Source of the DNA: Comamonas sp.
GTDB lineage: Bacteria; Pseudomonadota; Gammaproteobacteria; Burkholderiales; Burkholderiaceae_C
Reading direction: 5' to 3'
Assembly: GCA_031277805.1 (NCBI GenBank)
Contig: JAITLR010000009.1
Location: 773,338-837,337 of the forward strand
Length of the DNA stretch: 64,000 nt
Position 1 is the stretch's first letter. Each line of letters starts with the position of its first letter. Shown here in pieces: positions 15,435-26,619 of this stretch. The translations under genes and the position numbers were made by a program. Under the pieces are notes generated by a model that did no database searches, was not told the DNA's origin, and saw nothing but the letters and a program-made list of their open reading frames with translations.

Positions 15435-15530
15435 CCCCTGAGCCGCTTTGCGGCTTCCCCCCAAGGGGACGACGGCCTTTGCTGCAGGGCGGCCCTTGCT
15501 GGCCGTCTCGCACCAGCGAGTGCGCCAGCT
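15435..15530. repeat. Palindromic repeat element between mgtC and ruvB
   Basis: 15435-15474 (CCCCCTGAGCCGCTTTGCGG then CTTCCCCCCAAGGGG) is the reverse complement of the repeat in folB and at 54441-54480. The continuation (GGGCGGCCCTTGCTGGCCGTC) matches the longer form of the family seen at 62278-62377 in part. It lies between two convergent genes and may act as a bidirectional terminator. Confidence 0.75.
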
Positions 15531-16625
15531 TTATGCCGAATCGTCTGCGGGAGCCTTCAGGCCCAGATGGCGGTAGGCGGCCTGCGTGGCCATTCGTCCG
15601 CGTGGCGTGCGCTGCAAAAAGCCCTGCTGGATCAGATAGGGCTCGATCACGTCCTCAATGGTGCCGGACTCCTCGCCAATGCTGGCCGCGATATTGTCCA
15701 GGCCAACCGGACCTCCATCGAATCGGTGCACCACGGCTTCGAGCAGCTTGCGGTCCATGATGTCAAAGCCCTGGGGGTCCACATCAAGCATGGCCAGTGC
15801 CTTGTCGGCGATCTCGCGGGTAATGCGGCCATCGCCCTTGACGTCGGCATAGTCACGCACACGGCGCAGCAGGCGGTTCGCGATACGCGGCGTACCGCGC
15901 GAGCGGCGTGCAATCTCGAAGCAGCCTTCCTCGTCAATCGGCGCATTGAGCAAACCCGCGCTGCGCTTGACGATGCGCGAGAGTTCCTCGGAAGTATAGA
16001 ACTCCAGCCGCGCCACGATGCCGAAGCGATCGCGCAGCGGGTTCGTGAGCATGCCGGCGCGCGTGGTCGCGCCCACCAGCGTAAAGGGCTGCAGGTCCAG
16101 CTTGATGGAGCGCGCAGCCGGGCCTTCGCCGATCATGATGTCGATCTGGTAGTCCTCCAGCGCCGGGTAGAGGATTTCCTCGACCACCGGACTCAGGCGG
16201 TGAATCTCGTCGATGAACAGCACATCGTTGGGCTCGAGATTGGTCAACAGCGCCGCCAGGTCCTTGGGCTTTTCCAGCACCGGACCGCTGGTCTGGCGCA
16301 GATTCACGCCCAACTCGGCCGCGATGATGTGGGAGAGCGTGGTCTTGCCCAGCCCCGGCGGGCCGAACAGCAGCACATGATCGAGCGCCTCGCTGCGCTT
16401 CTTGGCTGCGCTGATAAAGATCTCGAGCTGCTCGCGCGCCTTGGCCTGGCCCACATATTCGTCAAGCTGCTTGGGACGCAGAGCACGCTCCAGCGCTTCC
16501 TCGCCCATGAAGGCGCTGCCTGCCGACACCACGCGTGGCGCCGGCTCGCGCAATGCGTCACGCGATGAATCACGCACTGGCTTGGGGGATGGCGTTGCCG
16601 CAAATTCGTCCACATGAATCGTCAT
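15531..16625 (-). CDS. ruvB: Holliday junction branch migration helicase RuvB
   Basis: Hexameric AAA+ motor that drives branch migration of Holliday junctions together with RuvA. 364 residues, normal length. Walker [10 protein letters not shown], Walker B region [10 protein letters not shown], the sensor-1 region VGATTRAG, the arginine-finger segment PLRDRFG and the C-terminal winged-helix domain are all visible. Start at 16625 ([10 protein letters not shown]) is chosen over 16658. Unlike the common ruvA-ruvB arrangement, ruvA lies 4.7 kb away at 21334-21909 on the same strand, with three unrelated genes in between. Confidence 0.97.
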   Translation of the reverse strand: MTIHVDEFAATPSPKPVRDSSRDALREPAPRVVSAGSAFMGEEALERALRPKQLDEYVGQAKAREQLEIFISAAKKRSEALDHVLLFGPPGLGKTTLSHIIAAELGVNLRQTSGPVLEKPKDLAALLTNLEPNDVLFIDEIHRLSPVVEEILYPALEDYQIDIMIGEGPAARSIKLDLQPFTLVGATTRAGMLTNPLRDRFGIVARLEFYTSEELSRIVKRSAGLLNAPIDEEGCFEIARRSRGTPRIANRLLRRVRDYADVKGDGRITREIADKALAMLDVDPQGFDIMDRKLLEAVVHRFDGGPVGLDNIAASIGEESGTIEDVIEPYLIQQGFLQRTPRGRMATQAAYRHLGLKAPADDSA

Positions 16626-16812
16626 AGACCTCAATTGTGCCGTGCATCGGCATCGCACCGTTGCGCCCAGGCTGTTCGCGCCGCTGTCATGTCACAGCTT
16701 CGTCACAGATGTTTCACAGAATGCAGCGCAAACGCCCCGCGCAGTTCTGCGCGGCAGATACATCGATGCGCCTGCACCGATATCCCCACCATCTCTTCCT
16801 GAAGCCCCCTCC

Positions 16813-19044
<2,232 letters not shown>

Positions 19045-19162
19045 GCACGCAAGCAAAGGGCTGGCAAGAATGCAGTAGGCGGGACAACAGCAGGGCGAAT
19101 GAAGGATGGCGAACAATCCATGGCATCGTAGAGACCACGCACATGTTCTTAAAGGCTTTGCC

Positions 19163-19699
19163 ATGCTCAAGATCCATCAGCTCGCCCCTTGGCTGCTCGC
19201 CGTCCTGCTAGCCCCCGCTGCCCAGGCCGCACTCAAGGTCGGCGATATCGCCCCCGTTTTCAAGACGCCTGCCGCTGTCGCCGGCAAGGCCTTTGACTTT
19301 GACATGAGCGCCGCCCTCAAGAAAGGGCCGGTGGTGCTGTATTTCTTTCCCAAGGCCTTTACCGAGGGCTGCACGCTGGAAGCCCATGCCTTTGCCGAAG
19401 CCACGCCCCAGTTCGCGGCCATGAAAGCCACGGTGGTGGGCATGTCGCATGACGATATCGACACCCTCAAGCGCTTCTCCACCGAGGCCTGCCGCGACCA
19501 GTTCGCCGTGGCTTCGGACCCTCAGGCCGCCACCATCAAGGCCTATGACGCGGCGGCCGCCGCCAACCCGGCCAGGGCCGACCGCATCTCCTATGTGGTG
19601 GGCCAGGACGGCAAGGTGAAATTTGCGCTTGTCAGCAGCGACCCGCTGGCCCATGTGGAGCAGACCAGGGCCGCCGTCAAGCAATTGATGGCCAGATAG
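19163..19699 (+). CDS. Exported peroxiredoxin (AhpC/TSA, BCP-like)
   Basis: A 178-residue thiol peroxidase with a signal peptide ending PAAQA, so probably periplasmic. The peroxidatic Cys70 is in FFPKAFTEGC, a variant of the P-x3-T-x2-C motif. C110 may be the resolving cysteine. The pattern resembles BCP/PrxQ peroxiredoxins, which reduce peroxides with thioredoxin-type donors. The start 19163 is preferred over 19106, because AAAGG precedes it and the signal peptide is clean. Its right neighbour, a protease lipoprotein, converges on it with 13 bases between. Confidence 0.88.
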   Translation: MLKIHQLAPWLLAVLLAPAAQAALKVGDIAPVFKTPAAVAGKAFDFDMSAALKKGPVVLYFFPKAFTEGCTLEAHAFAEATPQFAAMKATVVGMSHDDIDTLKRFSTEACRDQFAVASDPQAATIKAYDAAAAANPARADRISYVVGQDGKVKFALVSSDPLAHVEQTRAAVKQLMAR

Positions 19700-19712
19700 C
19701 CCCGGTCCTCGC

Positions 19713-21284
19713 CTACTGCGCCAGCCAGTTGCCGATCTGGCTGCTGAAGGCCCTGTCAAAGCGGCTGTAGACATCGGAGCCGCCCTTGGCCGTGCACGAG
19801 CTGCTACCGCCAGACAGTGTGCCGACAACGCGACCGGCCACAAAGATGGGCGAGCCGCTGCTGCCGCCTTCGGTAATGCCCTTGCTCCAGCCAACGTTCA
19901 CAAAATCACTCTGGGCATTGCCAGGGTCACAGATGAGGCTGCCGCCGTTCAGGCTGCAGTTTCTGTAGCTCTGCACCTGGCCTTCGCTGTATTTGAGCAA
20001 ATCGCCTTGCGGGTGATGCAGGCCGTAAATGGCCGTCCCGATCACTGCCGTGCCTCTCGCATCCCAGCCCGCCAACGTCACACCGGCAGGTGCAGCTTCA
20101 TTGAGCCGCATCAGCGTGATGTCGTTTGCCACCGCCGCATACAGCAGGGTGGCGCCGCGCTGCAGCGCCTTGGTCTGGGCGCTGGGTTCAAAGCTGTTGC
20201 AACTTGCCGAGCGGAAGAACCAGTCGGTACGCAGCGACGTGGCCGATGCCTGTGTCGAGATGCAGTGATTGGCCGAGAGGAAATACGGCGTGTAATCGAG
20301 CTTGGTGTTGTTGAGCAGGGAACCCGTGCAGTAGTAGTAGCGACTGTCCGACCCCACATAAGTCATGCGCGCCACGGCATTGCGCTCGATTGCATACTGA
20401 TCGGCGCAGCTGGCATCGAGTTCGCAGCTCGCGGCATCGCCCACATTTCTGGGTACGTAGTTCTCGCGCAGCTCGACGTCCATGGGCAAGGCCAGATTGG
20501 CATAGGCATGAGTGAGCGTGGGAATGGCGATCCGCAACTGCGAGCTCGGCACCCCTGCAGGCAGTCCTATCTCCAGCGTGACCTCCTCGGCTCCCAGGTC
20601 TGGAGTCCACCAGATGCTGGCGGCCTGGGTGTTGCCATCGACACGACGGTTGCGGGCAATGGCCTCGTTGATGGCCTTGCCCGTGGTCTCGAACCCGGTC
20701 TGGCTGCGATCCTGCCGGTACAGCCTGATCTGGGCAGTATCGGGCAGCGCATCGACCACCAGCCCCAGCCGCAGGCCATGGGCACCGCCCGAAGTGATGC
20801 TGATCGCGGCCACCTGCCCACCATCTGGGGTCTGGGTCCACCGCAGCGAACGCGCCAGATCGCCTGCAGACTGCAGCGAGGACAGCACCCGAGGCGCCCC
20901 TATCTGCATGGGCATACCGGGCATGGGCATGACCACCGCGGGCGCATCATTCCACTGCGGCAATGCCAGGTTGATGGCCTTGGGCCGCACGGCCATGGAT
21001 GCCACCGCCACCCCTTTGGCCGCAGCCGCAGACTGTGCGGCGGGCATGATCAGCGAGTCCAGCACACGGGCCGTGGGCGGACCCGACGGGGGAGTGATCT
21101 CTGTGGGTCCGCCACCGGGCGTGCCACCACCATCAACGACCGTCCCGCCTCCGCCCCCTCCACCAGGGCCTGGGCCCGGGTCAGGAACACTGCCTCCACC
21201 GCCGCCACCGCAAGCGGTCAGCAGAGCCAACACCAAGCTTGCGCATCGAGAGGGAATGCGCTTGCCCTGTATCCACCAACGCAT
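19713..21284 (-). CDS. Trypsin-fold serine protease lipoprotein (lysyl-endopeptidase-like)
   Basis: A 523-residue predicted lipoprotein: signal peptide with lipobox LLTAC (Cys25), then a Gly/Pro-rich linker. The N-terminal domain (about 75-290) is unassigned. The protease domain shows the catalytic set H340 (LSANHC), D388 (NDITLMRL) and S476 (GGSSGSP). Several Cys (287, 293, 319, 341, 362, 443, 452) could form disulfides, as in Achromobacter protease I and related bacterial endopeptidases. Cleavage specificity is not predictable by eye. It lies upstream of, and on the same strand as, ruvA's far partner ruvB, but there is no functional link. Confidence 0.87.
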   Translation of the reverse strand: MRWWIQGKRIPSRCASLVLALLTACGGGGGGSVPDPGPGPGGGGGGGTVVDGGGTPGGGPTEITPPSGPPTARVLDSLIMPAAQSAAAAKGVAVASMAVRPKAINLALPQWNDAPAVVMPMPGMPMQIGAPRVLSSLQSAGDLARSLRWTQTPDGGQVAAISITSGGAHGLRLGLVVDALPDTAQIRLYRQDRSQTGFETTGKAINEAIARNRRVDGNTQAASIWWTPDLGAEEVTLEIGLPAGVPSSQLRIAIPTLTHAYANLALPMDVELRENYVPRNVGDAASCELDASCADQYAIERNAVARMTYVGSDSRYYYCTGSLLNNTKLDYTPYFLSANHCISTQASATSLRTDWFFRSASCNSFEPSAQTKALQRGATLLYAAVANDITLMRLNEAAPAGVTLAGWDARGTAVIGTAIYGLHHPQGDLLKYSEGQVQSYRNCSLNGGSLICDPGNAQSDFVNVGWSKGITEGGSSGSPIFVAGRVVGTLSGGSSSCTAKGGSDVYSRFDRAFSSQIGNWLAQ

Positions 21285-21333
21285 ATCGTGTTCTCCTGCA
21301 GTTCACGATCGGACTGGCACAGGGCCAGCGAAG

Positions 21334-21909
21334 CTATTTGGTCAAAGCCTTGAGCGCGAGCTTAATGCCCTCGCTCACCCCTACATCGGGTGGGAGTTTT
21401 TTGAGAGCGGCAGAGGCTTCCTTGTCCGAATACCCCAAGGCCATCAGCGCCTGCTGAATGTCGTTCTGATCATTGTTATTGGCAAACAGCGACTGCGCAC
21501 CCGTGTCAGCGCCGATCTTGCCCTTGAGTTCAAGCAGCAGGCGCTCGGCCGTCTTCTTGCCTATGCCCGGCACCTTGACCAATCGCCCTGCTTCCTGCTG
21601 TGATACCGCTTCCGCGAGATCATCGATGCTCATGCCGCTGAGCACGGCCAGCGCCATGCGTGGGCCGACACCGGTGATCTTGATGAGTTCACGGAATGTC
21701 TGACGTTCGCGGGCCGTGGCAAAGCCGAACAGCAGCTGCGCATCCTCACGCACCACAAAATGGGTGAGCAATGCCACCTTGGTGCCGTTGGCTGGCAGGT
21801 TGTAGAAGGTGCTCATGGGCACCTGCACCTCATAGCCCACACCGCCGCAGTCCACCAGGACCTCCGGTGGGTTTTTCTCCAGCAGCGTTCCCGTCAATTT
21901 ACCTATCAT
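21334..21909 (-). CDS. ruvA: Holliday junction recognition protein RuvA
   Basis: Tetrameric DNA-binding partner of RuvB, 191 residues. It begins [31 protein letters not shown], then has the helix-hairpin-helix segments ([34 protein letters not shown]) and the flexible linker and C-terminal RuvB-binding domain ([19 protein letters not shown]). Start 21909 fits the conserved N-terminus. It is divergent from phoH. ruvB is separated from it by the protease, peroxiredoxin and ParB-like genes, and ruvC is not in the window. Confidence 0.97.
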   Translation of the reverse strand: MIGKLTGTLLEKNPPEVLVDCGGVGYEVQVPMSTFYNLPANGTKVALLTHFVVREDAQLLFGFATARERQTFRELIKITGVGPRMALAVLSGMSIDDLAEAVSQQEAGRLVKVPGIGKKTAERLLLELKGKIGADTGAQSLFANNNDQNDIQQALMALGYSDKEASAALKKLPPDVGVSEGIKLALKALTK

Positions 21910-21959
21910 TGATGTCCTTTGCCGCACTGTGCGGCGATTCTTTTCGAGAAATTATCCGC

Positions 21960-22973
21960 GTGATCCTGCGCCATACATTCACACCCCATAACAACACGCG
22001 CCTGACCCACCTCTGCGGTCCGGCGGACGCGCATCTGCGCACCATCGAAATCGCGCTGGGCGTCAAGATCGCCCATCGCCATGAGCAGTTCAAGATCGAT
22101 GGACCCAAGGCCAAGGCCAATGAAGCGCTGGAGCTGCTGCAGGCTCTGTACGAGATCGCCGACGACGTGATTGCCGACGATACCCTGCAATTGATGCTCG
22201 CGGGCGATGCCGAGATGCTGGAAGCCGACACGGCGGCCCCGCAGCTGACCACGCGTCGCGCCGACCTGCGCGCACGCACGCCCAACCAGGCGCTGTATCT
22301 GGAAAACATCGCCAGACACGACATCACCTTCGGCATAGGCCCTGCCGGTACCGGCAAGACCTATCTGGCCGTGGCCTGCGCCGTGGATGCGCTGGAGCGC
22401 AGCGCCGTGCAGCGCATCGTGCTGACCCGCCCGGCCGTGGAAGCTGGCGAGCGCCTGGGCTTTCTGCCCGGCGACCTGACGCAGAAGGTCGATCCCTATC
22501 TGCGCCCGCTGTACGACGCGCTCTACGACCTCATGGGCTATGACAAGGTGCAAAAAGCCTTCGAGCGCAATGCGTTGGAGATTGCACCGCTGGCCTTCAT
22601 GCGCGGGCGCACGCTGAACAACGCCTTCGTGATCCTGGACGAGGCCCAGAACACCACGCCCGAGCAGATGAAGATGTTTCTGACCCGCATCGGCTTTGGC
22701 GCCAAGGCCGTGGTCACGGGCGATGTCAGCCAGATCGACCTGCCCAAGGGCGCACCCAGCGGCCTGATCGATGCCGAGCGCGTCCTGAAGCGCGTCAAGG
22801 GCATCTCCATCAACCACTTCACCAGTGCTGACGTGGTGCGCCACCCGCTGGTGGCCCGCATTGTCGACGCCTACGATGCGCGCGGTCGCGTGGCCGAAGG
22901 TACCTCGGCCCCCAAGCCCCGCAGCAGCGGCACCCGCACGGCTCGCCCTCTGCCCACAGCAGATGAGCTTTAA
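21960..22973 (+). CDS. ybeZ: PhoH-family ATPase YbeZ
   Basis: Cytoplasmic P-loop ATPase, about 337 residues. The conserved N-terminus begins ILRHTFTPHNNTRLTHLCG right after a GTG at 21960, chosen here as the start. An ATG at 21912 would add 16 residues but leaves only two bases before the divergent ruvA start. Walker A is GPAGTGKTYLAV, and Walker B-like AFVILDEAQN is in the middle. YbeZ works with the RNase YbeY, whose gene follows about 120 bases downstream, in ribosome quality control and rRNA processing. The gap contains a repeat copy. Confidence 0.93.
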   Translation: MILRHTFTPHNNTRLTHLCGPADAHLRTIEIALGVKIAHRHEQFKIDGPKAKANEALELLQALYEIADDVIADDTLQLMLAGDAEMLEADTAAPQLTTRRADLRARTPNQALYLENIARHDITFGIGPAGTGKTYLAVACAVDALERSAVQRIVLTRPAVEAGERLGFLPGDLTQKVDPYLRPLYDALYDLMGYDKVQKAFERNALEIAPLAFMRGRTLNNAFVILDEAQNTTPEQMKMFLTRIGFGAKAVVTGDVSQIDLPKGAPSGLIDAERVLKRVKGISINHFTSADVVRHPLVARIVDAYDARGRVAEGTSAPKPRSSGTRTARPLPTADEL

Positions 22974-22981
22974 TCCAATAG

Positions 22982-23044
22982 GACGCAAACAAGGACGCGG
23001 CCTTGGGACGCCTCTCTTGCTCGCACCTGATTTGCGTCAGTCGT
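22982..23044. repeat. Repeat bounded by ACGCAAAC and GATTTGCGTCAGTCGT (copy 2)
   Basis: Shares its ends with 7709-7797: ACGCAAACAAG at the left and GATTTGCGTCAGTCGT at the right. The middle is shorter and GC-rich. Immediately after it, 23055-23090 holds a copy of the ATAGCTGCTTGCGCTTG dispersed repeat. The two fill the ybeZ-ybeY gap. Confidence 0.6.
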
Positions 23045-23094
23045 TTCAAATTTCATAGCTGCTTGCGCTTGCCACACCTGCGCCACAGGCCAAA

Positions 23095-23553
23095 ATGTCT
23101 TTAAATCAACTGCAACTGTCGCTGCAATTCGGCGCCAGCACCGAAGCCTCTGCTCACCGCGAACTGCTGAGCCGCGCTCGCGTTACCCGCTGGATTCGTC
23201 ATGCGCTGGCCGTGGATGCCGAGATCACGGTACGCATCGTCGATACCGAAGAGGGCCAGAAGCTCAACCGCGAGTACCGCCAAAAGGACTACGCGACCAA
23301 TGTGCTGACCTTCGACTATCAGCAAGAGCCCACGGTGATGGCCGATCTGGTGCTCTGCGCCCCCGTGGTGGAGCGCGAAGCCCTGGAGCAGAACAAGACG
23401 CTGGAAGAGCATTACGCCCATCTGCTGGTGCACGGCACGCTGCATGCCCAGGGCTGGGACCACGAGACCAGCGAGGAAGATGCCGAAGAGATGGAGGCTT
23501 ACGAGACCGACATCATGAAAGAGATGGGCTACGAAGATCCATACGCCAAGTAA
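23095..23553 (+). CDS. ybeY: Endoribonuclease YbeY
   Basis: Single-strand-specific zinc endoribonuclease needed for 16S rRNA 3' end maturation and ribosome quality control. 152 residues, normal length. The zinc-binding motif is [11 protein letters not shown], with H113, H117 and H123. Upstream, [18 protein letters not shown] is the conserved substrate-side segment. It follows ybeZ, the usual partner. The downstream gene, a histidine kinase, begins 15 bases later and may be co-transcribed though unrelated. Confidence 0.96.
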   Translation: MSLNQLQLSLQFGASTEASAHRELLSRARVTRWIRHALAVDAEITVRIVDTEEGQKLNREYRQKDYATNVLTFDYQQEPTVMADLVLCAPVVEREALEQNKTLEEHYAHLLVHGTLHAQGWDHETSEEDAEEMEAYETDIMKEMGYEDPYAK

Positions 23554-23568
23554 GCTGCGCCCCCGGCC

Positions 23569-25092
23569 ATGACCTTCTCTCATTGGCGCCGCCCGCTGAC
23601 CTGGCTGCTGGCCTGGGCTCTGGTGGCCGGGGCGGGTACCGGCTGGCTCGCGCACGCCCGGCTGCTGGCATTGGAAGATGCGTTCACGGTGGATGCGCGC
23701 ATCGTGCACCGGTTGCTGAGCCAGCGCGCGGTGCAGCATGATGCCGTGATGGCCATGCTGCCACTGCTGCAACAGCCGGTGGAAGGCCATAGCTCCAATG
23801 CAGCCATGCCGCTGCCGCGCCTGCCAGCCGCCTACCCGCAAATCGTTGAAATCCTGCGCCGCCTGCCGGGCAGCACCTGGCCCGCCGACTGGCCCCAAGG
23901 CCTGCGCACCGCGGCAGACGCTGCCGAGGCACGTTCCCTGCAAAGTGGTCATGCCGAACTGGCCCAAGCCGAGCTTCCTGCAGGCAAGGTCTGGCTGGTG
24001 CTGGCCGGACGAAACACGGCCCATGCCCTGCAGCTGGATCTGCAAACCACCGTTCCCTGGGACGAATGGCCCATGGATGCAGGCACAAGTCCCGTACGCG
24101 TGCACCTGCAGTACCAGGGCCAGGCATTTGAGGTGCAAGCCGGTCGACGCCTAACCTATGGCTGGCATTACGACTTTCACAAGCTGCTGGCCTCGCACAG
24201 CCAGCCTTTCGACGTGGTGCTGGAACGCGATGTCAGCTGGAGCGAACTGCCCTGGGCAGCCATGCTGGCCTGGGCTGCGGCCAGCGCTGCGGCACTGGCG
24301 GTGCTGCGTGCATTGCTGCGCCAGCGCGTGGCGGCACGCCGGGCAGAGGAACTGCTGCGGCTGGGCCAGGTTTCACGCCTGAACCAGCTCGGCGAGCTGG
24401 CCGCGGGCATGGCTCATGAGCTCAACCAGCCACTGACCGCATTGCTGGCCAGCACCCAGGCCGCACAGCGCCTGCTGGGCAAGGACGGTAGCGACGAAGA
24501 GCCGGATCTGGACACCGCACGCCATGCCATGGACCAGGCCGTGGCCCAGGCGCGCCGCGCCAGTGCTGTTGTCGGGCGGCTGCGCCGCGTGGTCGAGCGG
24601 CCCGATCTGTCGGGCCAGGTCCAGACCCTGGCCCTGGCCGCCGCCGTGCACGATGCACTGCATCTGCTGGAGCCCGAGCTGCGCCGCCGCGGCATCACCG
24701 TACAGCTCGATGCCCCCGCCGACCTGCCCGCCGTGCGTGCCGAACCCGTGGCTCTGCAGCAGATCATCCACAACCTGGTGATGAATGCGCTGCAGGCCAT
24801 GGATCAGCCCGAAAGCGGGCAGCGCCGCCTGTGGCTGACCCTGAGCCTCATGCGCCCGCCCAGCACGCGCGTCCTGCTCAGTGTGCGTGATACAGGCCCG
24901 GGCGTAACGCCAGAGGCACGGGCTCACCTGTTCACGCCGTTCTACACCACACGCCCCGACGGTCTGGGGCTGGGCCTGTCGCTTTCGGAGAGCCTGGCGC
25001 AGGCCATGGGCGGAGATCTTTCTCTGGCACCTCCCGGCGATGGGCCAGGCGCCGAATTCCATTTGCAGCTTCCATTGGCCCAGCAGCCATGA
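23569..25092 (+). CDS. Membrane sensor histidine kinase
   Basis: A 507-residue kinase. Membrane spans at about 10-33 and 228-250 flank a ~195-residue periplasmic sensor region of no recognised family. The phospho-accepting His is H283 in GMAHELNQPLTALLAS. The ATP-binding part shows NLVMNALQAM (N box), VRDTGPGV (G1) and PDGLGLGLSLSESLAQ (G2). The layout resembles the DctB/FixL-like kinases that pair with FixJ-type regulators. The cognate regulator gene starts ten bases downstream. The signal may be a periplasmic small molecule. Confidence 0.93.
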   Translation: MTFSHWRRPLTWLLAWALVAGAGTGWLAHARLLALEDAFTVDARIVHRLLSQRAVQHDAVMAMLPLLQQPVEGHSSNAAMPLPRLPAAYPQIVEILRRLPGSTWPADWPQGLRTAADAAEARSLQSGHAELAQAELPAGKVWLVLAGRNTAHALQLDLQTTVPWDEWPMDAGTSPVRVHLQYQGQAFEVQAGRRLTYGWHYDFHKLLASHSQPFDVVLERDVSWSELPWAAMLAWAAASAAALAVLRALLRQRVAARRAEELLRLGQVSRLNQLGELAAGMAHELNQPLTALLASTQAAQRLLGKDGSDEEPDLDTARHAMDQAVAQARRASAVVGRLRRVVERPDLSGQVQTLALAAAVHDALHLLEPELRRRGITVQLDAPADLPAVRAEPVALQQIIHNLVMNALQAMDQPESGQRRLWLTLSLMRPPSTRVLLSVRDTGPGVTPEARAHLFTPFYTTRPDGLGLGLSLSESLAQAMGGDLSLAPPGDGPGAEFHLQLPLAQQP

Positions 25093-25102
25093 CAGACGCA
25101 TC

Positions 25103-25729
25103 ATGAACTCTTCCCTCTCGCCCCTGATCCACCTCGTGGACGACGATGCCGCCGTGCGCGACAGCCTGGCACTGCTCATAGGCACGGTAGGCCTGCGCGT
25201 GCAGACCTGGGCCGACCCACAGAAATTTCTCGCCGAATTCGAGCGCAGCGATGTGGGCGCCATCGTGCTTGATGTGCGCATGCCCGGCACCAGCGGGTTG
25301 ACGGTGCTGGACATGCTGGTGGCGCAAGGCGTGGATCAGCCGGTGATCATGCTCACGGGACACGGCACAGTGGAGATGTGCCGCCGCGCCTTCAAGGCCG
25401 GAGCTGCGGAATTCCTCGAAAAGCCGGTCAACGACGAGCTGCTGATCGAAGCGCTGCAGGCCGCCGTACGCCAGCATGTGCGTTCGCGCGAACGCCATCA
25501 CGCGGATCTGCAGGCGCGCGAGCGCTATGCGCAGCTGTCGGGGCGCGAACGCGAGGTTCTGGGCCTGATCGTGGAAGGCCTGACCAACAAGGAAATCGGC
25601 CGCGCGCTGTCGCTCTCTCCGCGCACGGTGGAAACGCACCGGGCCAACCTGTTCGCCAAGCTGGAGATCGACTCGCTGGCCCAGCTCATCCGGCGCTATG
25701 CGGCCCTGGCCGCAGAAACTGCCCCGTAG
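25103..25729 (+). CDS. FixJ/NarL-type response regulator
   Basis: A 208-residue regulator with an N-terminal receiver domain (acidic DDD near residues 13-15, phospho-acceptor D57 in IVLDVRMPGTSG, Lys in FLEKPV) and a C-terminal LuxR-type helix-turn-helix (GREREVLGLIVEGLTNKEIGRALSLSPRTVETHRANLFAKL). It is partner of the kinase just upstream. The start at 25103 is chosen over 25040, whose N-terminus is not part of the receiver domain. The palindrome CCGTAG-TT-CTACGG spans its stop codon and is a candidate operator. Confidence 0.94.
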   Translation: MNSSLSPLIHLVDDDAAVRDSLALLIGTVGLRVQTWADPQKFLAEFERSDVGAIVLDVRMPGTSGLTVLDMLVAQGVDQPVIMLTGHGTVEMCRRAFKAGAAEFLEKPVNDELLIEALQAAVRQHVRSRERHHADLQARERYAQLSGREREVLGLIVEGLTNKEIGRALSLSPRTVETHRANLFAKLEIDSLAQLIRRYAALAAETAP

Positions 25730-25751
25730 TTCTACGGAGATACCCGCGTAG
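25724..25751. promoter_or_regulatory. Palindromic candidate operator downstream of the response regulator
   Basis: CCGTAG (25724-25729) and CTACGG (25732-25737) are perfect inverted arms with a two-base centre. CTACG (25732-25736) also pairs with CGTAG (25747-25751). It lies about 130 bases upstream of the outer-membrane protein gene, so the regulator may control that gene from here. Inference only. Confidence 0.35.
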
Positions 25752-25879
25752 CCAGCCGCATGGACGCTCAGCAGGCGTTTTCCTACAGTTGAGCCCATCC
25801 CCGAATGAAGCGCAGCCTGACACTGGCCGTCCTGGTCCAGATGCCGCACTTGCTGAAGTCATCGGGCCAAGGACTCTTT

Positions 25880-26551
25880 GTGAAAACTCAACGCATCATC
25901 CCCCTGCTGATCCTGGCTGCCACCGGCAGCGCCTTTGCCGCTGACAACTACTACGGCGCCCTGCGCATCAACTCCGCCCGCTATGAAGCCCACGACATGA
26001 ACTCCAGCGCCCGCCCCGGCCTTGGTCAGTTCGTGACGGGCGATGAGAACAATACCGCTACCGGCGCTTCCCTGGCCCTCGGCTATCAGCTGCCATCGAA
26101 CTGGCGCGTGGAAGCCGAGTACACCCTGCCCAAGAACAATGAGTTCACCAGTGGCTCCACCAACTTCCCCACCAGCTTCAACCATCACAAGATCCGCTCG
26201 CAACGCCTGATGGTCAATGCGTACAAGGATTTCCCACTGAACAGCCAGTTCTCGCTGTACGGCACAGCCGGCCTGGGCCTGGCGCACCTGCAGTCCAGCG
26301 GCTGGCAAGGCAACCCTGGCCGCCAGTACTTCGGCGCTTCTCAGAACAATCTGGCCTACTCCGTGGGCTTTGGCGTCACCTATACGCCCGTCCCCAAGGT
26401 CAGCATCGACCTGGGCTGGCGCTATGTCGACATGGGCAAGACCAAGACCGGCGCCAACAACTTCGCCAATGTCCGTGGTCTGGCAGATGAGCAGATGCGC
26501 GCCAAGCTGACTTCCAGCGAAGTCTCGATCGGCTTGCGCTATAGCTTCTGA
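25880..26551 (+). CDS. Outer-membrane beta-barrel protein (OmpA/OmpW-like barrel)
   Basis: A 223-residue protein with a signal peptide VKTQRIIPLLILAATGSAFA and mature start ADNYYGALRI. It has alternating hydrophobic strands, aromatic ends, and a C-terminal SIGLRYSF typical of outer-membrane barrels. The start is GTG 25880, preceded by AAGGA; the upstream ATG at 25805 would give a poor signal sequence. The size (about eight strands) suits an OmpA/OmpW-like small barrel. It lies downstream of the two-component pair and may be its target. Confidence 0.85.
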   Translation: MKTQRIIPLLILAATGSAFAADNYYGALRINSARYEAHDMNSSARPGLGQFVTGDENNTATGASLALGYQLPSNWRVEAEYTLPKNNEFTSGSTNFPTSFNHHKIRSQRLMVNAYKDFPLNSQFSLYGTAGLGLAHLQSSGWQGNPGRQYFGASQNNLAYSVGFGVTYTPVPKVSIDLGWRYVDMGKTKTGANNFANVRGLADEQMRAKLTSSEVSIGLRYSF

Positions 26552-26571
26552 TCTTCTGCGGCAGCACAATC

Positions 26572-26598
26572 AAAAAGCGGCCCTAAGGCCGCTTTTTT
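26572..26598. terminator. Bidirectional terminator between barrel gene and Bug gene
   Basis: Perfect 11-base stem AAAAAGCGGCC / GGCCGCTTTTT with loop CTAA and T/A runs on both sides. It can end transcripts of both convergent genes. Confidence 0.9.
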
Positions 26599-26619
26599 CT
26601 GGTGTGAAGCAATGCTTTC

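Noticed and set aside
19045..19162. Search for a tRNA or small RNA between the lipoprotein and peroxiredoxin genes
   Set aside because: No cloverleaf, no strong promoter-terminator pair was seen; it looks like ordinary spacer.
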